From Oscillospiraceae bacterium (GTDB lineage: Bacteria; Bacillota; Clostridia; Oscillospirales; Ruminococcaceae), in the NCBI GenBank assembly GCA_900768735.1, contig CAAGDZ010000023.1, positions 1-18,227 on the forward strand: a DNA stretch of 18,227 nt, given 5' to 3'. The notes under the pieces are model-generated. The model saw only the letters and a list, made by a program, of their open reading frames with translations. It ran no database searches and was not told where the DNA came from. This document shows, piece by piece, positions 7,690-14,999 of the stretch. Within the stretch, counting starts at the first letter, position 1. Each line of letters begins with the position of its first letter. The translations under genes and the position numbers were made by a program.

Positions 7690-7761
7690 TTGCAATACAA
7701 TAAGAAAAATGCTATACTTATTTTATATAAAAATACAGATAGATTTCATACAGAAATACAG
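7623..7761 (+). repeat. Four copies of AAATACAG around the ABC-operon promoter
   Basis: The octamer AAATACAG occurs at 7623-7630, 7673-7680, 7731-7738 and 7754-7761. The last two are followed by AT and lie in the untranslated leader, 23 bp apart; the first two lie upstream of the -35 box. Such clustering is compatible with binding sites for a regulator. The region is AT-rich, so chance is possible. Confidence 0.4.
7690..7718 (+). promoter_or_regulatory. Sigma-A promoter of the ABC exporter operon
   Basis: TTGCAA (7690-7695) and TATACT (7713-7718) are separated by 17 bp, with an extended -10 TG (TGCTATACT). The predicted start of transcription is near 7725, leaving a leader of about 70 nt before the ABC ATPase gene. 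Confidence 0.8.
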
Positions 7762-7794
7762 ATAAAAAGACGGAACACCGAAAGGAACAAAAAT

Positions 7795-8496
7795 ATGGGC
7801 TTTGTAACATTAAAAAATATTACAAAACAGTACCACATGGGCGATGTCGTGATAAACGCGAATGACGAGGTGAATTTTGAGATAGAAAAGGGCGAGTTTG
7901 CGATTATCGTAGGACCGTCCGGCTCGGGCAAGACCACCGTGCTGAATATACTGGGCGGTATGGACACGGCTACCTCGGGCGAGTTTTATGTAGATAACAG
8001 CAAGATAAGTGATTTCAGCAGAAAGGAGCTAATCTCCTACAGACGCTTTGACATAGGCTTTATATTCCAGTTTTACAACCTTATCCCTAACCTCACCGCA
8101 AAGGAGAACGTCGAGCTTTCCACCCAGAGTGCTAAGGACTTTATCCCCGCGGAGGATATACTCGAAAAGGTAGGACTTGAAGAAAGGATAAACAACTTTC
8201 CGGCTCAGCTTTCGGGCGGCGAGCAGCAGAGAGTGGCGATAGCAAGAGCGCTTGCCAAAAAGCCGAAGCTGCTGCTTTGCGACGAGCCGACCGGCGCGCT
8301 GGACTACAACACCGGCAAGATGATATTAAAGCTTTTGCAGGACACCTGCCGCGAGGAAAGGATGACGGTTATACTCGTCACCCACAACACGGCTATCTGC
8401 CCTATGGCAGACCGCGTCATACACATGAAAAGCAGTAAGGTGCGCGAAATAACGGTGAATGAAAATCCTACTCCCGTTGAAAATATCGAGTGGTAA
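7795..8496 (+). CDS. ABC transporter ATP-binding protein (MacB/LolD type)
   Basis: This is the ATPase subunit that drives the FtsX-type permease encoded 20 bp downstream, at the inner face of the membrane. The protein has 233 residues with Walker A GPSGSGKTT (40-48), Q-loop Q92 (FQFYNLIP), ABC signature LSGGEQQRVAIARAL (from 139), Walker B LLLCDEPTGALD (159-170) and H-loop H197 (VTHN). This subfamily usually does mechanical work on lipids, lipoproteins, peptides or peptidoglycan enzymes, not solute uptake. ATG 7795 is supported by AAAGGAAC 8 bp upstream and by the family N terminus MGFVTLKNITKQY. The frame stays open upstream to 7654, but that stretch contains the promoter. Confidence 0.96.
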   Translation: MGFVTLKNITKQYHMGDVVINANDEVNFEIEKGEFAIIVGPSGSGKTTVLNILGGMDTATSGEFYVDNSKISDFSRKELISYRRFDIGFIFQFYNLIPNLTAKENVELSTQSAKDFIPAEDILEKVGLEERINNFPAQLSGGEQQRVAIARALAKKPKLLLCDEPTGALDYNTGKMILKLLQDTCREERMTVILVTHNTAICPMADRVIHMKSSKVREITVNENPTPVENIEW

Positions 8497-8516
8497 TCGG
8501 GAAAGGATAGCCAGTT

Positions 8517-11500
8517 ATGAAAAATGCAATGCTGAAAAACGCATTCTCCGAGATAAAAAAGACCAAGAGCAGGTTCTTTTCCATTTTCGGCATAATAGCT
8601 ATCGGCACAGGCTTTTTCGCGGGTCTGCTTTCGAGTGCGCCGGATATGAAGCTTTCTGCGGACAGCTATTTTGACGACAGTAATTTAATGAACTACCGAG
8701 TAATATCCACCTTCGGCTTTAACGAAAAGGATATAGAGGAGCTTGAAAGCATAGAGGGACTTAAGGTTTATCCGGGATATTTTACCGACGCGTTTATACA
8801 TACCGACGCCGGCGACAAGGTTGCCCGCGTTTATTCGCTGGACAAGCTCGGTGAAAACAACGAGTGCAACAATCTTCAGATTATCGAGGGACGCCTGCCC
8901 GAAAACGAAAACGAGTGTATCATTGATAGCGGAAAGCTGATAACCGGCTACAGCATAGGAGATAAAATCACGCTTACCGGCGACTCGGATACGGATATAA
9001 CCGACACCCTGTCGGTGACCGAATATACCATTGTCGGAAAATTCAACACCTCGATGTTCATTTCCGATACCGAGCGAGGAACTACGACGATAGGCACAGG
9101 CTCAGTGTCTATGCTTGTATATGTACCTGCGGAAAATTTCAGTGTAGAATACTATACGCAGGTTTTTGCCTGCGCAGAGCAGCTTTTAGACTACAACTGC
9201 TACTCGGATGAATATATAAAGCTCAGCGATGAAATAAAGGAAAAGCTTGAGGCCGCCGCAGAAAACCGTGAAGAAGAACGCTTTGCGGAGATAAAGACGG
9301 AGGGCGAAAAAAAGCTCAGCGAGTCGCAAAAGGAGCTTGACGATAAAAAGAAGGAAGCAGAAGAAAAAATCGCCGATGGCGAAAAAGAGCTTGAGGATGC
9401 CAAGAAAGAACTTGATGACGGAAAAATAAAGCTCGAAGAGGGAGAGCAAAAGCTGCGCGACAGTAAAATCGAGCTGGATAATGCAAAGACCACGCTTGAC
9501 AGCACCAAGCTTACTTTAGAGAGCAGTAAAAAACAGCTGGATGACGCACAGACTTTGCTTGCGGAGAAAAAGCCGGAGCTTGAAGCGGGCGCCGCACAGC
9601 TTGCGGACAGCAAAAAACAGCTCGACGAGGGCAAGGCACAGCTGGATAAGGCGAAGAAGGAACTCGACAACGCACAGCAGCAGCTTGCGGACAGCAAAAA
9701 ACAGCTTGATGACGCAAAGGCTCAGCTTGATGAGAAAAAGCCCGAGCTTGTCGCGGCAAAGCTTACTTTGGAGCAGAGCAAGGCCGAGCTTGACGCAGGA
9801 AAGGTTAAGCTTGAGGAGAGCGAAAAAACGCTGGAAGAAAGCAAGGCAAAGCTTGACGAGGCGTACGCCAAGCTGGCAGAAGAACAGCAGACGATGGACG
9901 AATCCTACAAGGCTCTGCAGGATAAGATAGATAAGGGCGAAATATCCAATATCAGTGCAAAGCTGGCAAAGAAGGCTCTTGACGCGCTTCAGGCGGTGCT
10001 GGACGAGTCGTGGGCTCAGTACAATGACGGACTGAAGCAGTACAACGACGGATACGCACAGTATTTGGCAGGAATTGATGAATATAATGACGGTTATGCG
10101 CGCTATGAGGAAGGACTGAAGCAGTACAACGACGGCTGTGCTCAGTATGAGGCAGGACTAAAGCAATATAATGACGGTGTTGCCAAGTATGAGGAAGGAC
10201 TAAAGCAGTACAACGAGGGGTATGCAAAATACTCCGAGGAAAAAGAGAAGTTTGACGCGGGCTATGCCGAATATGAGGCGGGTCTGCAGAAATACAACGA
10301 GAGCTATGCTCTTTACAACACCTCCCAGAATGAGATAATACTCGGCTATCTGCGCTATTATGACGGACTGGAGCAGTACAACAACGGCGTAAAGCAGTAT
10401 GAGGACGGACTGCAGCAGTACAACGACGGCGTAGCCGAGCTTGAGAGCAAGCGCTTGGAGTACGAGGAGGGCGTCAGAAAATACGAGGAGGGCGTAGAAA
10501 AGCTGGACTCTTCAAAGGCAGACGCCGAAGCCGAATTTGAAAAGGCACAGAAAAAGATTGATTCCGCAAAGCGCGAGCTGTCCGACCTTGACCAGCCGCT
10601 TTGGTATGTCATGGACAGAAACGACAATCCGGGCTATGAGGAGTACGGACAGAATGCCGAAAGAATAAAGAATATCGCGCTTGTATTCCCCGCATTTTTT
10701 GTACTGGTTGCGGCGCTTGTGTGCCTTACCACCATGACGCGTATGGTAGAAGAACAGCGCACACAGATAGGTACGCTGAAGGCTCTTGGATATGGAAACG
10801 GCTCGATTATTTTCAAGTATATGCTGTATGCTCTGACCGCCGCCGTGCTTGGCTCGGTTTTCGGTACGCTTATCGGACTGAAGATGTTCCCTGCGATAAT
10901 AATTTCAGCCTACGGTATGCTGTACAAGCTGCCTGCGATGAAGCTGCCGTATGATTATGTGCTTATGTCGCTGACTACGCTTGCAGCGGGGATTCTCGCC
11001 GCGGGAACGGTATATTTTTCCTGCAATTCTATACTTTCCGAGCAGCCGGCAGGTCTTATGCGGCCAAAAGCGCCCAAGAGCGGAAAGAAGATATTGCTCG
11101 AGCGGGTAGGCTTTGTATGGAAGCACCTTACCTTCAGTCATAAGGTAACCATGCGCAACATTTTCCGTTACAAGCGACGTATGCTTATGACGGTAATAGG
11201 CATTGCGGGCTGTACCGCGCTTGTACTTACCGGCTTTGGCGTATACGACAGCATAAACGATATAATGTACAAACAGTTTGACGAAATAAGCAACAATACC
11301 GGAGTCGCCGCCTACAGCGACAGCATATCCTACACCAACCGTCAGAAGCTTGACGAGACGCTGAGGGAGTGCGGCGCGGATATAGGTGACGTATACCAGA
11401 AGGAAATAACCGTATTGGCAAACGACAAGAGCAACAGCGCAAATATTTTTGCGGCAAAGGATAACGAGGTTATTTCAAAATTCGTCACGATAAAAAATCG

Positions 11501-12278
11501 TCTGACAAATGAACGATACAGCGTTGACGACAGCGGCGTCATAATAAATGAAAAGCTTGCGGCTCTGCTCGGAGGAGTACAGAAGGGTGATACTGTCACC
11601 CTATCGCTTACGGAGACCAGGCGTGTAGATGTCAAGGTGAGCGAAATATGTGAAAACTACGCTCATCACTATGTTTATATAACCGAAAAGCTGTACAGCG
11701 AGCTTACGGGAGAGGACGTGCCTTATAACTGCGTTTACTTCAATATTGACGGCGGGGACGACCTTTCAGAGCAGGAGCGCAACGAAATATCCCGTAAGCT
11801 GATGGATATTGACGGCGTGCTTGCGGTAAGCTTTAAAACGGCTGTCGAGGGAACGTTCAAAAGTATGCTCAAATCGCTGGAGCTTGTAGTTTTAGTGCTT
11901 ATAGTAAGCGCGGGTGTGCTTGCGTTTATCGTGCTGTACAACCTCACCAACATAAATATCAATGAGCGTATCAGAGAAATCGCAACGCTTAAAGTGCTCG
12001 GCTTTTACGACAAAGAGGTGTCGATGTACGTTTTCCGTGAAACTATCATACTGACGCTTCTCGGTACGGTCACCGGACTCCTGTTCGGCAGAGTGCTGGT
12101 CGATTTTGTAATACGGACGGCGGAGATTGATATGGTCATGTTCGGCAGGGATGTGCATCCGACGAGTTATATAATCTCGGTTGTCATTACGCTTGTGTTT
12201 GCGCTTGTTGTAACGCTTGTAATGCACAGGCATCTTAAAAAGGTGGATATGGTAGAGGCGCTGAAAAGCGTAGAATAA
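8517..12278 (+). CDS. FtsX/MacB-type ABC permease with giant extracellular heptad-repeat hairpin
   Basis: The protein has 1253 residues and a GAAAGGAT ribosome binding site 8 bp before ATG 8517. Its layout is a duplicated four-span permease: TM1 about 20-40, an extracellular domain 41-717, TM2-4 about 720-740, 766-789 and 813-837, then TM5 about 889-910, a second extracellular domain 911-1119, and TM6-8 about 1122-1142, 1177-1199 and 1217-1236. Both halves carry the FtsX feature of an Arg/Glu-rich loop before a TLKxLG motif (GTLKALG, ATLKVLG). Residues about 245-712 are nearly all coiled coil: an acidic/lysine Leu-heptad arm, a likely turn near 470-478, and a Tyr/Gly heptad arm. FtsX-like permeases are usually far shorter. 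The partner ATPase is directly upstream and a repeat-rich membrane protein lies downstream. The substrate is unknown. Confidence 0.93.
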   Translation: MKNAMLKNAFSEIKKTKSRFFSIFGIIAIGTGFFAGLLSSAPDMKLSADSYFDDSNLMNYRVISTFGFNEKDIEELESIEGLKVYPGYFTDAFIHTDAGDKVARVYSLDKLGENNECNNLQIIEGRLPENENECIIDSGKLITGYSIGDKITLTGDSDTDITDTLSVTEYTIVGKFNTSMFISDTERGTTTIGTGSVSMLVYVPAENFSVEYYTQVFACAEQLLDYNCYSDEYIKLSDEIKEKLEAAAENREEERFAEIKTEGEKKLSESQKELDDKKKEAEEKIADGEKELEDAKKELDDGKIKLEEGEQKLRDSKIELDNAKTTLDSTKLTLESSKKQLDDAQTLLAEKKPELEAGAAQLADSKKQLDEGKAQLDKAKKELDNAQQQLADSKKQLDDAKAQLDEKKPELVAAKLTLEQSKAELDAGKVKLEESEKTLEESKAKLDEAYAKLAEEQQTMDESYKALQDKIDKGEISNISAKLAKKALDALQAVLDESWAQYNDGLKQYNDGYAQYLAGIDEYNDGYARYEEGLKQYNDGCAQYEAGLKQYNDGVAKYEEGLKQYNEGYAKYSEEKEKFDAGYAEYEAGLQKYNESYALYNTSQNEIILGYLRYYDGLEQYNNGVKQYEDGLQQYNDGVAELESKRLEYEEGVRKYEEGVEKLDSSKADAEAEFEKAQKKIDSAKRELSDLDQPLWYVMDRNDNPGYEEYGQNAERIKNIALVFPAFFVLVAALVCLTTMTRMVEEQRTQIGTLKALGYGNGSIIFKYMLYALTAAVLGSVFGTLIGLKMFPAIIISAYGMLYKLPAMKLPYDYVLMSLTTLAAGILAAGTVYFSCNSILSEQPAGLMRPKAPKSGKKILLERVGFVWKHLTFSHKVTMRNIFRYKRRMLMTVIGIAGCTALVLTGFGVYDSINDIMYKQFDEISNNTGVAAYSDSISYTNRQKLDETLRECGADIGDVYQKEITVLANDKSNSANIFAAKDNEVISKFVTIKNRLTNERYSVDDSGVIINEKLAALLGGVQKGDTVTLSLTETRRVDVKVSEICENYAHHYVYITEKLYSELTGEDVPYNCVYFNIDGGDDLSEQERNEISRKLMDIDGVLAVSFKTAVEGTFKSMLKSLELVVLVLIVSAGVLAFIVLYNLTNININERIREIATLKVLGFYDKEVSMYVFRETIILTLLGTVTGLLFGRVLVDFVIRTAEIDMVMFGRDVHPTSYIISVVITLVFALVVTLVMHRHLKKVDMVEALKSVE
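9387..9890 (+). repeat. 24 consecutive Leu-type heptads (21-bp units) inside the permease gene
   Basis: From residue 291 to 458 the protein reads as 24 seven-residue units of the form x-Leu-(D/E/A)-x-x-(K/E/Q)-x without a break in phase, for example ELDDGKI, QLADSKK and QLDEGKA. Three more heptads precede (from 9312), separated by a four-residue stutter (DGEK). Several 21-bp units are near copies at DNA level; QLADSKK QLD occurs twice. This is the first arm of the predicted helical hairpin. Confidence 0.9.
10020..10439 (+). repeat. 20 consecutive Tyr-x-x-Gly heptads (21-bp units) inside the permease gene
   Basis: Residues 502-641 consist of 20 seven-residue units, mostly Y-(N/E)-(D/E)-G-x-x-(Q/K), such as YNDGLKQ, YEEGLKQ and YEAGLKQ. 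Aromatic and glycine positions hold the register throughout; weaker units (YSEEKEK, IILGYLR) lie towards the second half. The best units alternate YNDG and YEEG/YEAG types, giving a 14-residue super-period. The composition differs sharply from the preceding Leu-heptad arm. Confidence 0.9.
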
Positions 12279-12325
12279 ACGATTGGTGAAATAATGAAAA
12301 ATAACATGAAAGAGGGACGGTAATC

Positions 12326-14695
12326 ATGAAACTCGGAAAAGCATTTGTCATCGCGGCGTCCGCCGCTGCCGCTGTCGGTGCGGCGGTATATGCAAAGCGC
12401 AAGCTGGAGCAGAGCGAAATCCAGCTGAAAAAGAAGGTGGGCGAGGACGAATGGAAAACTACGGGCGAGTATAAGCACGGAGAGCTTGTGCGGTCAAAAA
12501 TAACCGAGGAAAGGCAGACCGCCGTTATATCCGAAAAAATTGCACAGGCAAGGAAGGATGCCGAAAATGCAGAGCCGGAAAAGCCCGAGCCGGTAACGCC
12601 TGAGCCGGAAAATGACGGAGCTTCACAAGAAGATGCAAAGCCTGACGATACGGATAATGCCGGAAATACACCGGACACCGAAAATACCGAAATTGCGCCG
12701 GACGCCGAAAATGCCGGAAGCATTGAAAAGCCGGTAAGGAACGAGCAGAAGCAGTATAATCCTGTCAGCTTTACCTTTACCGAGCAGGAGGATGTCAGCT
12801 TTGAGGATGTTTTCAGCCATTTCAACGAGGTTGAAAAATCCTATGAGGAGGAGCGCGACCGCAGGGCAAGCCGTATAAGTGTGGCTGTAAAGACCGAGCC
12901 TGTCGCAGAACCTATCCCTGTCGCAGAGCCAATCCCCGCCGCCGAGCCTACCGCAGAAGAACAGACCTCACCTGCCGCAGAGGAGCAGATTTCCGAGCAG
13001 AAGCAGACGGCTTATGAAGCTGTTGCAGAAGAAGTCGCTGTAGCAGAAGAAGCAGAGGAACAGACCGCACCTGCCGCAGAGGAGCAGATTTCAGAGCAGA
13101 CGGCTTATGAACCTGTTGCGCAAGAAGTCGCAGCAGCAGAAGAGATTGCAGAACAGACCGAGCCCGCCGCAGAGGAGCAGATTCCCGAGCAGACGGCTAA
13201 TGAAGCTGTTTCGGAAGAAGTCGCAGTAGCGGAAGAGATTGCAGAACAGACCTCACCTGCCGCAGAGGAGCAGATTCCCGAGCAGGAGCGGACGGCTTAT
13301 GAAGCTGTTACGGAAGAAGTCGCAGTAGCAGAAGAGATTGCAGAACAGACCTCACATGCCGCAGAGGAGCAGATTCCCGAGCAGACGGCTTATGAACCTG
13401 TTGTGCAAGAAGTCGCAGCAGCAGAAGAAACAGAAGAACAGACCTCACCTGTCGCAGAGGAGCAGATTCCCGAGCAGACGGCTTATGAACCTGTTGCGCA
13501 AGAAGTCGCAGCGACGGAAGAGATTGAAGAACAGACCGAGCCTGTTGTAGAGCAACAGCCCGCACACGCCGCATACGAAAGTAAAATAAATGAAATAACC
13601 AATGAGTTTGCCGCGCTTCTTGCCGATACGGAGAAGACCGATGAAGCAGACAGCGCAGACGCCCGTCCGCGCACAATGGACTTTTTCGATTTGCCGGATA
13701 CAGCCGATAACAGCGCAAAGCAGGCGCAGAGCGAGGACGACCGCAGTGTGTCGGTCGAGGAGCTTTTCGGCGATTTGCTTGCCGAGCCTGAGGAAAAGCC
13801 GGAGCCGGTTATCACAAGTCCGAGCGAGGTATTTTCAATGTTCGACAGCGAAAACGCCGACGACTTTGACAACTATAAGGACGAAAAAATAGAAGCCGAG
13901 TCGGAGAAGAAAAAGACCACCGATACCCGCCGCCAGATGGCTCAGGTTATTGCCGACAATATCGAAAGCTTTTCACATCTGCTCGAGCCGCTGTATGCGG
14001 TAAAGGAAAACAAGGTCAGAGGCAAGAGCGGCATACTTTTCGACTGGGAGATGCGTATACAGTCGCTTATCGGAGATTTGCCGATAAAAGCCTACTGGCG
14101 CAGGAACTTCCAGAATTACGAAATCTGGACTGATGAAAAGTACATGGAAAAAGCGGGCGAGTTTTTATCCATGATGGAGCTTGCGGGTATTACCCGCGAC
14201 AACGCAAAGGAGGTCGTTATAGACCGCGATACGCTCCGCTTCTATTCGGGACAGAGTGAGCATCTGAACAACGATTTTCATATCGGCGAGACCGCCGTTG
14301 TTGTCCGTCCGTGCTGGAGAGTAAACGGAAATCCCGCCAGAAAGGGCGAGATAGCCAAAAAAGCGCCGTTCGCTGAGTTTACGCACAAGAAGGTGTCGCC
14401 GCTTGAGCAGATGCTGAGGGCGAATAAGTGCGATGACGGAGATGTAAACATCCCCGTAATTGCTGACAACTTCTGCAGCTTTGACCGCGACATACCTTAT
14501 ATAAAGCAGGCTATAGACAGCGGCTTTTGCAAATGCGCGGTAAGGCGCATGGAGGACGGCGGCGCGCTCGCGTTCTTCTATGAGGTTATCGCGGCGGGGG
14601 ACAGCACGCATTATGACGAGTGCACGCTGAGATTTGAAATCAGCATTGATAAAAACGGAAAGCTGATAGGAAGATTTAAGGGCGAAAAGGTATAA
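12326..14695 (+). CDS. Uncharacterised single-span protein with acidic tandem repeats and a novel-looking C-terminal domain
   Basis: I do not recognise this 789-residue protein. One hydrophobic segment (about 5-23, rich in Ala and Val) is followed by KRK, which favours a membrane anchor with the long remainder in the cytoplasm; an uncleaved or cleaved signal peptide is an alternative. Residues 24-211 are a charged, Pro/Glu-rich linker. Residues 212-401 are six tandem 31-33-residue repeats, and about 402-533 are again acidic and probably disordered. Residues about 534-789 look like a folded domain (IESFSHLLEPLYAVKENK, GILFDWEMRIQSLIGD, DYxIW-like and Cys-containing stretches). The gene begins 47 bp after the permease stop with no terminator between, so it probably belongs to the ABC operon. 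A strong hairpin follows its stop. Confidence 0.85.
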   Translation: MKLGKAFVIAASAAAAVGAAVYAKRKLEQSEIQLKKKVGEDEWKTTGEYKHGELVRSKITEERQTAVISEKIAQARKDAENAEPEKPEPVTPEPENDGASQEDAKPDDTDNAGNTPDTENTEIAPDAENAGSIEKPVRNEQKQYNPVSFTFTEQEDVSFEDVFSHFNEVEKSYEEERDRRASRISVAVKTEPVAEPIPVAEPIPAAEPTAEEQTSPAAEEQISEQKQTAYEAVAEEVAVAEEAEEQTAPAAEEQISEQTAYEPVAQEVAAAEEIAEQTEPAAEEQIPEQTANEAVSEEVAVAEEIAEQTSPAAEEQIPEQERTAYEAVTEEVAVAEEIAEQTSHAAEEQIPEQTAYEPVVQEVAAAEETEEQTSPVAEEQIPEQTAYEPVAQEVAATEEIEEQTEPVVEQQPAHAAYESKINEITNEFAALLADTEKTDEADSADARPRTMDFFDLPDTADNSAKQAQSEDDRSVSVEELFGDLLAEPEEKPEPVITSPSEVFSMFDSENADDFDNYKDEKIEAESEKKKTTDTRRQMAQVIADNIESFSHLLEPLYAVKENKVRGKSGILFDWEMRIQSLIGDLPIKAYWRRNFQNYEIWTDEKYMEKAGEFLSMMELAGITRDNAKEVVIDRDTLRFYSGQSEHLNNDFHIGETAVVVRPCWRVNGNPARKGEIAKKAPFAEFTHKKVSPLEQMLRANKCDDGDVNIPVIADNFCSFDRDIPYIKQAIDSGFCKCAVRRMEDGGALAFFYEVIAAGDSTHYDECTLRFEISIDKNGKLIGRFKGEKV
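12959..13528 (+). repeat. Six tandem 93/99-bp in-frame repeats
   Basis: Six units of 33, 31, 31, 33, 31 and 31 codons fill exactly 570 bp. The consensus begins EQTSPAAEEQIPEQ and continues TAYEPVAQEVAAAEEIA. A degenerate seventh unit begins at 13529 (EQTEPVVEQQP). Two versions are mixed: one with YEAV..EEVAVAEE (units 1, 3, 4) and one with YEPV..QEVAAAEE (units 2, 5, 6). The two 33-residue units carry an extra KQ or ER before TAY. High DNA identity suggests recent expansion or gene conversion. Confidence 0.95.
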
Positions 14696-14705
14696 CAACG
14701 CATTA

Positions 14706-14734
14706 AAGCGCCGCGGGTTATCCCCGCGGCGCTT
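14706..14734. terminator. GC-rich hairpin terminating the ABC operon
   Basis: AAGCGCCGCGGG (14706-14717) pairs with CCCGCGGCGCTT (14723-14734) over 12 bp with a 5-nt loop (TTATC), 10 bp after the stop at 14695. The T tract is weak (TTAACTTA), so efficiency is uncertain. Confidence 0.7.
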
Positions 14735-14999
14735 AACTTATACAGATAAATCAAACCGCCGCAAGCATAAGCCTGCGGCGCAGACTGTAGATAAACCTAC
14801 ATATTTTTCAAATGGGGTTTGGGGCAAAGCCCCAAGCAAGGTCGCAGGGGCGGCAGCCCCCGAACTTCTCCCCCTTTCCTTGGGGAAAGGGGGTCAGGGG
14901 GTTTGGGAAGATTAAATTTGAAGTTTCAAAATAAAAATCAAAATAACTTTTTCGACAAGCTGCGCCGCAAGCATAAGCCTGCGGCGGTAAATCATATCT
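14735..14999. other. Non-coding convergent intergenic region with palindromic element
   Basis: No gene is credible here. A short open frame at 14819-15097 simply runs through hairpins into the end of gpmI. The region contains two copies of a 24-bp quasi-palindrome and, between them, three further G/C-rich hairpins, described in the next entry. The right part (14905-14955) is AT-rich and without visible structure. Confidence 0.7.
14757..14986. repeat. Palindrome cluster bracketed by two identical 24-bp hairpins
   Basis: The same 24 bp, CGCCGCAAGC + ATAA + GCCTGCGGCG, occurs at 14757-14780 and 14963-14986; each folds into a 10-bp stem with one A-C mismatch and an ATAA loop. Between them lie three more hairpins: TTGGGGC/GCCCCAA (14819-14835), GGGGC/GCCCC (14847-14860) and a perfect 10-bp CCCCCTTTCC/GGAAAGGGGG (14870-14893). 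The second 24-mer lies 13 bp after the gpmI stop and may serve as its terminator. The inner part has the look of a dispersed intergenic repeat, but only one copy is visible here. Confidence 0.75.

Noticed and set aside
9186..9759. Serine- or hydrophobic-rich open frames on the minus strand (up to 165 codons)
   Set aside because: They are antisense shadows of the heptad-coding repeats; the biased composition comes from the repeated plus-strand codons, and no ribosome binding site is evident.
12959..13528. Regular near-identical repeats that could suggest a CRISPR array
   Set aside because: Units are 93/99 bp, contiguous without spacers, and keep one open reading frame within a larger gene.
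14165..14698. 177-codon minus-strand open frame
   Set aside because: It lies fully antisense to the C-terminal domain of the repeat protein, which has a ribosome binding site and operon context; the minus frame shows no motif.
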